Assembly (NCBI GenBank): GCA_035455185.1
Contig: DATIFQ010000385.1
Coordinates: forward strand, 1 to 6,141
Direction: 5' to 3'
DNA length: 6,141 nt
Source: JAEHDI01 sp035455185
GTDB taxonomy: Bacteria > Acidobacteriota > Terriglobia > Bryobacterales > Bryobacteraceae
Shown: piece after piece, positions 1 through 5,781 of the stretch
Numbering within the stretch: the stretch's first letter is position 1
Layout of the letters: each line of letters begins with the position of its first letter
Notes under the pieces: generated by a model
The model's input: only the letters and a program-made list of their open reading frames with translations
Database searches by the model: none
Told to the model about the DNA's origin: nothing
Position numbers and translations under genes: made by a program

Positions 1-675
1 AACGAGGAACTGATGAAGCGGGTCGCCGTCTTTTCCTTACACAGCTACGGCCAGCAGTCCATCACCCCTCAGGTGGACCGTGTCCGGAACAGCAAGAGCC
101 CGCAGCTCCCGGTCTGGCTGACGGAATATGGAGACCTGAACGACCTCGACAAGTCCAAGGACAACGAATGGAAGAACTTCTCACTTGCTGCCACCAAGCG
201 GGCGTTGCGCGCCCTCAACGAGGGCGCAAGCGTAGCGCTGTTCTGGGACGCTTACGACAACTACCATGAGCACTATCCGCGGCTGACGTTCTATGGACTC
301 GTGCAGAACACGGATCACATTTATGCGCCGAAGAAACGCTACTTCGCCGCAAAGCAGCTCTACCATTTTGTCCGTCCGGGTTCGCAGAGGATCGCACTGA
401 ACAGCGACGCAACGGGGTTGTTGCTATCCGCATTTCGTAACGCCGCGGATGGTACGCTGACGGTGGTCGGCGTCAAAGAGGGCGCCCCCACCGAGTTCGA
501 TCTTGTCCTGACCGGGGCCGGCGCGAGAATTGGAGCGTGGGACGTTTACGTGACAACCAGGGATGTGGATTGCAGGAAGATGGACACAGTCGCCATCAAG
601 GACGGAACGGCCAGGATCAGCTTACCGCCGGAAGCCGTCTTCACGCTCGTCACAACGATGAAAGAAGCTGAGTGA
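1..675 (+). CDS. Clan GH-A glycoside hydrolase, C-terminal part (5' end cut by window edge)
   Basis: The reading frame is open from base 1 and ends at TGA 673-675, giving 224 residues; the Met at base 13 is internal, so the true start lies left of the window. The fragment looks like the last third of a (beta/alpha)8 glycosidase followed by a small beta domain. A strand carrying FSLHSYG (fragment residues 11-17) resembles beta-6. VWLTEYGDL (38-46) matches the beta-7 'TE.G' signature, with Glu42 (bases 124-126) as likely catalytic nucleophile. ALFWDAYDN (79-87) fits beta-8 with its conserved Trp82. The segment from about 112 to 131 (KRYFAAKQLYHFVRPGSQRI) is typical of the barrel exit in GH30/GH39-like enzymes. 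Residues 132-224 are beta-rich and fit a C-terminal beta-sandwich. It would be a retaining enzyme, but family and substrate cannot be fixed without the acid/base half. It precedes a sugar dehydrogenase gene by 43 nt and is probably cotranscribed with it. Confidence 0.75.
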   Translation, partial: NEELMKRVAVFSLHSYGQQSITPQVDRVRNSKSPQLPVWLTEYGDLNDLDKSKDNEWKNFSLAATKRALRALNEGASVALFWDAYDNYHEHYPRLTFYGLVQNTDHIYAPKKRYFAAKQLYHFVRPGSQRIALNSDATGLLLSAFRNAADGTLTVVGVKEGAPTEFDLVLTGAGARIGAWDVYVTTRDVDCRKMDTVAIKDGTARISLPPEAVFTLVTTMKEAE

Positions 676-701
676 CACCGGCGAAGGTAACCTACAATCC
701 C

Positions 702-709
702 AGAAGGAG
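702..709 (+). promoter_or_regulatory. Ribosome binding site of the Gfo/Idh/MocA gene
   Basis: AGAAGGAG lies 9 nt before the ATG at 719. It is a strong match to the 16S anti-Shine-Dalgarno complement and supports that start. The 43-nt gap after the upstream stop shows no convincing promoter or hairpin, so readthrough from the glycosidase gene is the simplest reading. Confidence 0.75.
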
Positions 710-718
710 CTGATACGG

Positions 719-1744
719 ATGAAAACACTTGGTGCGGGCATTATTGGAACCGGATGGGTTTCGGAAGAGTACATCAAAGCGTTTCAGAAGAATCCTCACT
801 GTGAGGTGGTCGCCCTATGCAGCCGGGACGCTGCGCGGGCGAAGGCGAAGGCCGCCGAGCATCGCCTTCAGAACTGTGCTGCCTTCGCTAATCCGGCGGA
901 CATGTTGAAGGCGTCAGGCCTCGACATTGTTGTCGTCTGTACACCCCATCATCTGCACGTCGAGCAAGGTGTTGCCGCTGCCCGCGCCGGCAAGCACGTC
1001 ATCGTCGAGAAACCGATTGCGATCAGCGTGCCGAGCCTACGCCAGCTCGATAAGGAGATCCGGTCGGCCAGCGTGAAGAGTATCGTCAGTTTCGTCCTGC
1101 GTTGGAATCCGATGTTCGACAACATTCGGGCGATCCTGGACCAGGGACTGATCGGCAAGGTCTTCTACGCTGAGGTCGATTATCTGCACGGAGTCGGACC
1201 TTGGTACCAATTGTGGTCCTGGATGGCCAAGAAGGAATACGGCGGCAGTTCTCTGCTGGCAGGCGGCAGCCACGCGGTTGACGGACTCCGCTGGTTCGTG
1301 CGCGACGAGGCCGTCGAGGTTACCGCATACTCGAACACGAGCAGGCAGAACCCGCTGAAGTACGAGTACGACCCGAACATCGTCACGATCATCCGGTTCG
1401 CAGGCGGCGCGATCGGCAAGGTTGCCTGCTCGCTGGAATGCCGGATGCCCTATGTGTTCAACGTGGAGTTGTTCGGCGACAAGGGCACAATCCGCAACAA
1501 CCAGTTGTTCACCACAGAGTGGCCGGGCCAGAACTCCTGGGCAGCGATTCCGGCGGTCCTCCCCGATAGCGGCGATGTCTCCCATCATCCGTTCCAGCAG
1601 GAAGTGGATCATTTCGTTGAGTGCATTCTGAACGACAAGGAATCGCACGCGAACGTGGCCGATACGTACAAGACCCACGAAATCTGCCTGGCGGCGGATA
1701 TTTCGGCGGCGGAGGGCAGACCCGTCCGCCTGCCGTTGCCGTAA
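719..1744 (+). CDS. Gfo/Idh/MocA family NAD(P)-dependent oxidoreductase
   Basis: The protein has 341 residues, a normal length for the family, and is complete (ATG 719, TAA 1742-1744). The N-terminal Rossmann domain (about 1-120) opens with GIIGTGWVS (7-15), the dinucleotide-binding glycine loop. A strand ends in VVVCTPHHLH (71-80), followed by the hallmark EKP at 97-99, where Lys98 is the usual catalytic/binding lysine. The C-terminal alpha/beta domain (about 125-341) carries GGSHAVDGLRW (182-192), with His185 and Asp188 in the places of the family's active-site His and Asp. Members oxidise or reduce a hydroxyl/keto carbon of sugars, inositols, amino sugars or glycosides, in the cytoplasm. 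No signal peptide or Tat motif is visible, unlike the secreted Gfo/Idh/MocA proteins common in some glycan-degrading phyla. The substrate cannot be told from sequence; the upstream glycosidase suggests a released sugar. Confidence 0.9.
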   Translation: MKTLGAGIIGTGWVSEEYIKAFQKNPHCEVVALCSRDAARAKAKAAEHRLQNCAAFANPADMLKASGLDIVVVCTPHHLHVEQGVAAARAGKHVIVEKPIAISVPSLRQLDKEIRSASVKSIVSFVLRWNPMFDNIRAILDQGLIGKVFYAEVDYLHGVGPWYQLWSWMAKKEYGGSSLLAGGSHAVDGLRWFVRDEAVEVTAYSNTSRQNPLKYEYDPNIVTIIRFAGGAIGKVACSLECRMPYVFNVELFGDKGTIRNNQLFTTEWPGQNSWAAIPAVLPDSGDVSHHPFQQEVDHFVECILNDKESHANVADTYKTHEICLAADISAAEGRPVRLPLP

Positions 1745-1769
1745 GTCAGCCGTTCGTAGCGATTGAACT
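1745..1769. other. Convergent 25-bp gap between the two transcription units
   Basis: Rightward (stop 1744) and leftward (stop codon 1770-1772) genes end 25 bp apart. I see no GC-rich stem followed by a T tract on either strand here. Just inside the permease 3' end is a short imperfect palindrome, CAATCCCGGATTG (1771-1783), too weak to call a terminator. Termination may be Rho-dependent, or the convergent transcripts may overlap. Confidence 0.6.
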
Positions 1770-2726
1770 TCAATCCCGGATTGGTCGAGGGTCGGCGGCC
1801 TCAACGGCGGGGACTGAGCGGCGTTTCCTCTCTTCCCACACTGTGATCAGCAGTGTGCTGAGCAGGACGATGACGCCGCCCGCGATCATCATCGGAGTAA
1901 GACGCTCGCCGAGCCAAATTGCCGAAATCGGCAGGCCGAAGAACGTAATCAGATAGTTGGACAGCGCGGCCTGAATCGCGTCCAGGTAGTCCAGTGCTTT
2001 CAGGAAGAGGACCATCGAAAGATAGTTATGGAAGAAAATCAGCAGCAGGAGGCCGATCCAGGTTTGCAGGGTGAAGTTGGGGATGCGAGCGAATACATCC
2101 GCTTCGGTCGCCAGAGTGAGAGGCGTCATGATGACAAACATTGCAACATAAGTGTAGAAGAGCAGTTCCAGCGGAGAATAACGCTGCAGGACCTTCTTGC
2201 CGTAGGAGTTGTAGTAAGCGCAACCGAGCATCCCCGCGAAAATGAGAGCATTTCCCGCCAGGTACGTGGCGCCGAAGTTGAGCGTGCCGAAGTCGATTTC
2301 CGAACACATGACGACACCCACCAGGGCGAAAGCAAAGCTGACCCAGCGAATACCGGTCATCTTCTCCCCCAGAAAGAGGTACGCCATGAACGCCGTACAG
2401 ATCGGCAGTGTCAGCATCAGCAGCGCTGCATTGCTTGCCAGAGACAATTGCGTGCCCCACGTGACGAAAAACTGCCCGGGAAAAACGCCGAGCAGAGCCA
2501 GTGTCATGAACAGAAGGATGTCCTTGCGGCCTCTTTCACCCTTTTGTGGGTGACTCTTCGCCTCGCGGCGTACGAGCGGATAAAGCATGAGAGTCGCCAG
2601 CGTCATGGGACCCCAAACTGTGGCAAACGGTCCCACCTGGTCCTGCACCAGTTTGATGCAGGTGAATTGCAGTGACCACATCAGATTGCAGAGCAACAGG
2701 TAGATCCAGGATTTGGTTGCGCTCAT
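1770..2726 (-). CDS. EamA/DMT-superfamily permease
   Basis: This 318-residue protein is very hydrophobic, with about ten predicted membrane helices (roughly 6-25, 34-52, 68-89, 96-118, 126-142, 154-172, 186-205, 221-240, 253-272, 279-297). They are arranged as two five-helix EamA repeats, about 5-145 and 155-298. The first repeat starts with the typical Trp-containing helix (LLCNLMWSLQFTCIK, 11-25) and ends helix 4 in FLGEKMTG (118-125). The second ends its equivalent helix in WLGERLTP (271-278), the classic duplicated 'lGE..t' signature of drug/metabolite transporters. A charged tail (298-318) would be cytoplasmic. Family members move amino acids, nucleotides, sugars or other small metabolites across the inner membrane, often as exporters; the substrate and direction here are unknown. 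The ATG overlaps the lyase stop codon by 4 nt (ATGA), pointing to translational coupling. It is the last gene of the leftward run. Confidence 0.9.
   Translation of the reverse strand: MSATKSWIYLLLCNLMWSLQFTCIKLVQDQVGPFATVWGPMTLATLMLYPLVRREAKSHPQKGERGRKDILLFMTLALLGVFPGQFFVTWGTQLSLASNAALLMLTLPICTAFMAYLFLGEKMTGIRWVSFAFALVGVVMCSEIDFGTLNFGATYLAGNALIFAGMLGCAYYNSYGKKVLQRYSPLELLFYTYVAMFVIMTPLTLATEADVFARIPNFTLQTWIGLLLLIFFHNYLSMVLFLKALDYLDAIQAALSNYLITFFGLPISAIWLGERLTPMMIAGGVIVLLSTLLITVWEERKRRSVPAVEAADPRPIRD
1837..1857. repeat. Perfect 7-bp inverted repeat within the 3' end of the permease gene
   Basis: CACACTG (1837-1843) and CAGTGTG (1851-1857) are exact reverse complements separated by a 7-nt loop. 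It lies in the codons for the last membrane helix of the permease and 93 nt past the stop of the convergent oxidoreductase gene. Neither side has a T tract, so it is not a standard intrinsic terminator. It may be chance within coding sequence or a weak 3'-end stem for the rightward transcript. Confidence 0.4.
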
Positions 2727-3682
2727 TTTGCCCTTCCGATATGGCTCACGGGATTCGCCGGCATTCCCAGGCTGTCCAGCAGCGAGAGGATGCGCCTATT
2801 CAGGAACCGGATGTGTTCGGTGTCTCCTGGATCGATTTCCAGACTCGCCTCTCTAACGTGCGTCTCGGTGAGGAGGCCGCGCGCCTGAAGCAGAAGTTTT
2901 TCCGCACGGTGGAACAGTTCCAGATTCTGAAGACTGAAAACGATCTGCGGCAGAACACCGGTAAATATTCCGTATGCTTCTTCTTTCTTACCGTCTGAGG
3001 CGAGCCGGTAGACCCGCGCGAGCAGATCGGTGAGGCCGAGTCCCGGCATCACGCCGGAGATCCCCGCGTCGATCAACTCCAGGATGTACATGCCACCCCA
3101 ACCTTCAAGTACCCCCACCTCCCCGTCCGACTCTTCGATGATTCGCTTCGTCTTGGCGGCCATCATCGGCTCTTCCAGCTTGATGTAGCGAAAGTGAGGG
3201 TACGCCTGATGCAGCGTTTTAACGAAGCCCGGGCTCACTGTCGGCCCGCCCGGATTGAAGTCTTGAATCACGAGCGGGAGGCGGATTGCCTGGAGAATTC
3301 GCTCGAAGTAGCGAAACAGGTCTTTCTCGCCGAGCGCAAACAGGCGCGGCACGGTGACCGCGATGGCTGTGGCTCCGAGGTCCTGTCCGCGGCACGCCAT
3401 CTCCGCCGCCGCGATCGCCGACGGGTAGTTCACCTGGGCAATCACCGGAATCCTCCCGGCCGAGTGCTTGACGGCCTCCCGAACCAGTTGCATACGTTCT
3501 GTTTCGGAAAGTTTGTAGAACTCGCTCGCAAAGGCCGGCAGGCAGACGGCAGAAGCGCCCGCAACGTTTGCGAACTCAATCAGGCCTGGCAGTTCATCCC
3601 ACGCGATCTCCTGTTCTCGTGTAAATGGAGTGGGGATAATCGGGACAATACCGTCGATCCGAAACGATTGGGGCTCTGGCAT
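2723..3682 (-). CDS. Dihydrodipicolinate synthase / N-acetylneuraminate lyase superfamily protein
   Basis: The protein has 319 residues, slightly longer than the usual 290-310, and is predicted to be a cytoplasmic (beta/alpha)8 barrel. The opening GIVPIIPTPF (11-20) is the family's first strand. FASEFYKLSETER (51-63) sits where the canonical 'GTTGE...Lt.eEr' motif lies. PVIAQVNYPSAIAAAEMA (79-96) matches 'pviaGvg..st.eai.la'. FRYIKLEEP (164-172) supplies the Schiff-base lysine, Lys168. Superfamily enzymes cleave or form C-C bonds, or dehydrate, 2-keto acids through an enzyme-bound imine: DapA, NanA, KDG aldolase, 5-keto-4-deoxyglucarate dehydratase and others. Oddities: the Thr-Thr pair is replaced by Phe51-Ala52, the strand-6 'YN.P' tyrosine by Phe142 (QDFNPGG, 140-146), and the 'pPyy' tyrosines by PRLF (112-115). 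True DapA or NanA activity is therefore unlikely. The C-terminal 60 or so residues are an unusual helical extension. It lies 19 nt after the hexosaminidase stop and overlaps the permease start, so an operon role in sugar-acid metabolism is inferred. Confidence 0.85.
   Translation of the reverse strand: MPEPQSFRIDGIVPIIPTPFTREQEIAWDELPGLIEFANVAGASAVCLPAFASEFYKLSETERMQLVREAVKHSAGRIPVIAQVNYPSAIAAAEMACRGQDLGATAIAVTVPRLFALGEKDLFRYFERILQAIRLPLVIQDFNPGGPTVSPGFVKTLHQAYPHFRYIKLEEPMMAAKTKRIIEESDGEVGVLEGWGGMYILELIDAGISGVMPGLGLTDLLARVYRLASDGKKEEAYGIFTGVLPQIVFSLQNLELFHRAEKLLLQARGLLTETHVREASLEIDPGDTEHIRFLNRRILSLLDSLGMPANPVSHIGRAK
2731..2737 (-). promoter_or_regulatory. Ribosome binding site of the EamA gene, inside the lyase 3' end
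   Basis: On the minus strand GGAAGGG stands 4 nt before the ATG at 2726, within the last codons of the upstream lyase gene. With the ATGA stop/start overlap at 2723-2726 it supports this start and coupled translation. Confidence 0.65.
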
Positions 3683-3687
3683 AAATG

Positions 3688-3694
3688 TTCCTCA
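3688..3694 (-). promoter_or_regulatory. Ribosome binding site of the lyase gene
   Basis: TGAGGAA on the minus strand ends 5 nt before the ATG at 3682, in the 19-nt gap after the hexosaminidase stop (TAA at 3702-3704). It fixes the start of the lyase and leaves no room for an independent promoter in the gap. Confidence 0.7.
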
Positions 3695-3701
3695 GCTCAC
3701 T

Positions 3702-5756
3702 TTAACGAGCGGTTCGGAAAGAATCGAGGGGCGGCACAGGTTCTCCGGGCTTCAAGCCGCCAATGACGTCTTGCACTTTCTTTTGCATCTTCCACCAGTA
3801 CTCGAACTCGGCATCCCACTTGCCCAGCGCCGTGGCGAGACGGTAGTCCTGATACTCGGACAGCCAGGCTTGCCGGTATAGGGCTTTCAGCTCCATCGTG
3901 GAGTCCATCAGGTCCTGAAGCAGGCCGTGGTTATGAGAGCCGGTTTGGGTCCTCAAGAGCAGATTCACCTTGTCACGCGGCGCATCCGGACCCAGCATTC
4001 GAAAGTACTTGGCAATCTCGATCGCGTACAGATTCTTCATGCCGAGGTGATCCAGCATGCGCGCACCCAACAAAAGGCTGGATAGAGTGGCAGGATCGCC
4101 CTTGAGCCTCAACGCCTCAAGCAGGTGCGTGGTTGCCTCCTCGGCCGAGAGGCGTGCCTCTCGAAGCTCCTTCTCCCGCTGTTCGAGCTGCTTCAGGCGA
4201 TCGGGTTCGAACGGGTCGTCCCAGAAATGCAGCATGGTCGGACCGCCCAGTGCTGTAAAGAACGTCTCCTGCGATTTTGTCAGCGCAGCCAGACCCTGAG
4301 CGACCTCGGTCGCAACGGAGGGAAGATACATCTGGCGGGCATAGTCAGAGAAGAACTGCTCTTGATCGACCGGAGACGATTGCCAGGGAGCTGCCGCGCC
4401 GAAGGCCATGCCGGGAAGCGACATCCGGTAAATCGTCTGGGCGTCATCGCTCCAACCCGTATTGAGGAGGCCCATGGCGCCGTACTTCCGGCCCGCGGCA
4501 AGCATACCACTGATGTTTCCGAAGGACGTTTGAAAACTTGGCGCCACCTCGTTCCAGTTCCAGACGCCCGGAGCGACAACCATCGGCAAGCCGGCCTTCG
4601 CCAGCGGCTCAACGATCGGTGTGAAGTCCTTCTCAACCCGGTAGTGCCAGGGCACTGCGATTGTTTCCTTGGGAAGCTGGGAAATCAACTCCGGATAGCG
4701 GGAGAAAATCCGCGCCCCGGCGATCATGTCCGCCCAGAACATCATCCGCTTGTTGTGATTCAGCACAATGGCGGAGACGTTCTTGAGATGCTCCATGAAG
4801 AGCTCCGCCGGCGGTGCACCGGCCACAGGGCTGCCGAAGAGTTCTAACGCCCACGGTTCGTCAAAGCCGATGTGAAACCAGGGACTGGGAAACAACTGAG
4901 CCATCTGGCCCACCCAGTCATCGAGGAACGCTCGGACCCGCGGGTGCCGTGGATTGAATTCGCCTCCGTACCGCAGCGGGGCCATGTCGGAGTACTGCTC
5001 GACGCGGAACACGTCGTGCATGTGCCCGTAGAATTCCATGCAGGGCACAACGTCGATATGGCGCTGGCGGGCATAGCCGATGATCCGTTTGATCTGTTGC
5101 TGGGAGTAGCGGGATTCCAGGTTCACCAATGGGTAACCTCGGACTTCGATGTTGGCTTCGGCGTAGAAATAGTATTGGTTTGCCTTCCACCTCGCCAGGA
5201 AATCGAGTTGCCGCTTGATCTCATCCTCGGTAAGCAGTGCTCCGTGGTTGGTGTCCATCATGAAGCCGCGGTAGGCGAGCGACGGCCAGTCCCGGATCTC
5301 CACTTCGGGGAGCGCCGCCTGTGAACCGGAACCTTCCACCAACTGGCGGAATGTCTGGACGCCATAGAACAAGCCGGCGGAGGATTTTGCGCGGATCTCG
5401 GCGCCTTCCGCGGTGATCTTGAGGCTGTACGCTTCGCGCGAGTCCGGCCCCCCGCGTTCGTCGCGCATGGGAAGCGCCGGAGCATTCCCCGTTTGCGCGA
5501 GTACGATCGCCCGACCCGAACCTGAGCCTTCCGTAACCGAAACACTCGACTGCGCTGCCGCAGACAGTGCCGACGACAGTTCCCTCGCGGCAAACTTATC
5601 CTCCGCGCCGGGCGTGGAGGCTAGCCGGATTGTCAGGCCGCGCAGCGACAGTTTTCCCGGTCCGTATCGGACTTCCTGCGGGCGAGGAAGCAACGGGTTA
5701 TGGCTGGCCGCCGCAGCGGGCAGCAGCACGACGAGCAGTCCAATGATGGCGCGCAT
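3702..5756 (-). CDS. Secreted GH20-like beta-N-acetylhexosaminidase, divergent
   Basis: The protein has 684 residues. Residues 1-17 form a signal peptide (Arg2, hydrophobic core 4-12, AAAA before a likely cut near 17/18) with no lipobox, so export to periplasm or outside is expected. Residues about 20-155 fit the GH20b domain, beginning LLPRPQEVRYGPG and ending in FYGVQTFRQL (130-139). The barrel starts at YRGFMMDTNHG (162-172; Arg163 and Asp168 at the conserved sugar-binding places). It continues through VVPCMEFYGHMH (236-247; His245 like the 'PGH' histidine) to FHIGFDEPW (294-302). There Asp299-Glu300 is the GH20 acid/base pair used in acetamido-assisted retaining hydrolysis. Trp341, Trp399, Trp401 and Trp435 could line the subsite. 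Oddities: 'HIGGDE' reads HIGFDE, the 'HwHltDdqgw' strand is YFYAEANIEV (196-205), and the Tyr-x-Asp strand is WNW. Residues about 480-684 form a helical C-terminal region with a charged coiled-coil-like stretch at 519-550. Substrate is likely a terminal N-acetylhexosamine, but this is inferred. Confidence 0.82.
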   Translation of the reverse strand: MRAIIGLLVVLLPAAAASHNPLLPRPQEVRYGPGKLSLRGLTIRLASTPGAEDKFAARELSSALSAAAQSSVSVTEGSGSGRAIVLAQTGNAPALPMRDERGGPDSREAYSLKITAEGAEIRAKSSAGLFYGVQTFRQLVEGSGSQAALPEVEIRDWPSLAYRGFMMDTNHGALLTEDEIKRQLDFLARWKANQYYFYAEANIEVRGYPLVNLESRYSQQQIKRIIGYARQRHIDVVPCMEFYGHMHDVFRVEQYSDMAPLRYGGEFNPRHPRVRAFLDDWVGQMAQLFPSPWFHIGFDEPWALELFGSPVAGAPPAELFMEHLKNVSAIVLNHNKRMMFWADMIAGARIFSRYPELISQLPKETIAVPWHYRVEKDFTPIVEPLAKAGLPMVVAPGVWNWNEVAPSFQTSFGNISGMLAAGRKYGAMGLLNTGWSDDAQTIYRMSLPGMAFGAAAPWQSSPVDQEQFFSDYARQMYLPSVATEVAQGLAALTKSQETFFTALGGPTMLHFWDDPFEPDRLKQLEQREKELREARLSAEEATTHLLEALRLKGDPATLSSLLLGARMLDHLGMKNLYAIEIAKYFRMLGPDAPRDKVNLLLRTQTGSHNHGLLQDLMDSTMELKALYRQAWLSEYQDYRLATALGKWDAEFEYWWKMQKKVQDVIGGLKPGEPVPPLDSFRTAR

Positions 5757-5764
5757 ATTCTTTA

Positions 5765-5770
5765 TTCCTC
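5765..5770 (-). promoter_or_regulatory. Ribosome binding site of the GH20-like gene
   Basis: GAGGAA on the minus strand stands 8 nt before the ATG at 5756, inside the 25-nt gap after the upstream stop (TAA at 5782-5784). It supports the chosen start, which also gives a well-formed signal peptide. No promoter-like elements fit in the gap, so the gene is probably transcribed from upstream of the window's right edge. Confidence 0.65.
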
Positions 5771-5781
5771 GGATTTCCAGA

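Noticed and set aside
676..718. Possible promoter between the glycosidase and oxidoreductase genes
   Set aside because: The gap is only 43 nt, with no paired -10/-35-like elements; it is explained by a ribosome binding site and cotranscription.
1771..1783. Short palindrome CAATCCCGGATTG at the permease stop, considered as a bidirectional terminator
   Set aside because: The stem is only 5 bp with a 3-nt loop, not GC-rich, with no T tract on either side.
1037..1804. 255-codon minus-strand open frame antisense to the oxidoreductase
   Set aside because: It overlaps a clearly real gene almost completely. Its Arg/Val-rich sequence shows no family motif, and such long antisense frames are common in GC-rich coding DNA.
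2028..2675. 215-codon plus-strand open frame antisense to the permease
   Set aside because: It is very rich in Gln, Arg, Glu and His, the pattern expected from reading hydrophobic membrane-protein codons in reverse; no motif is visible.
2723..3682. Calling this gene dapA or nanA
   Set aside because: The key motif residues of both enzymes (Thr-Thr/Ser-Thr loop, YN.P tyrosine) are replaced, and the context is sugar-related rather than lysine biosynthesis, so only the superfamily is supported.
3194..3766. 190-codon plus-strand open frame antisense to the lyase
   Set aside because: It is Arg-rich with no family signature, and it spans the lyase start and the hexosaminidase stop, so it is a shadow frame.
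4125..4847. 240-codon plus-strand open frame antisense to the GH20-like gene
   Set aside because: The composition is rich in Arg, Leu, His and Gly with no recognisable fold. It lies wholly inside a well-supported secreted glycosidase gene.
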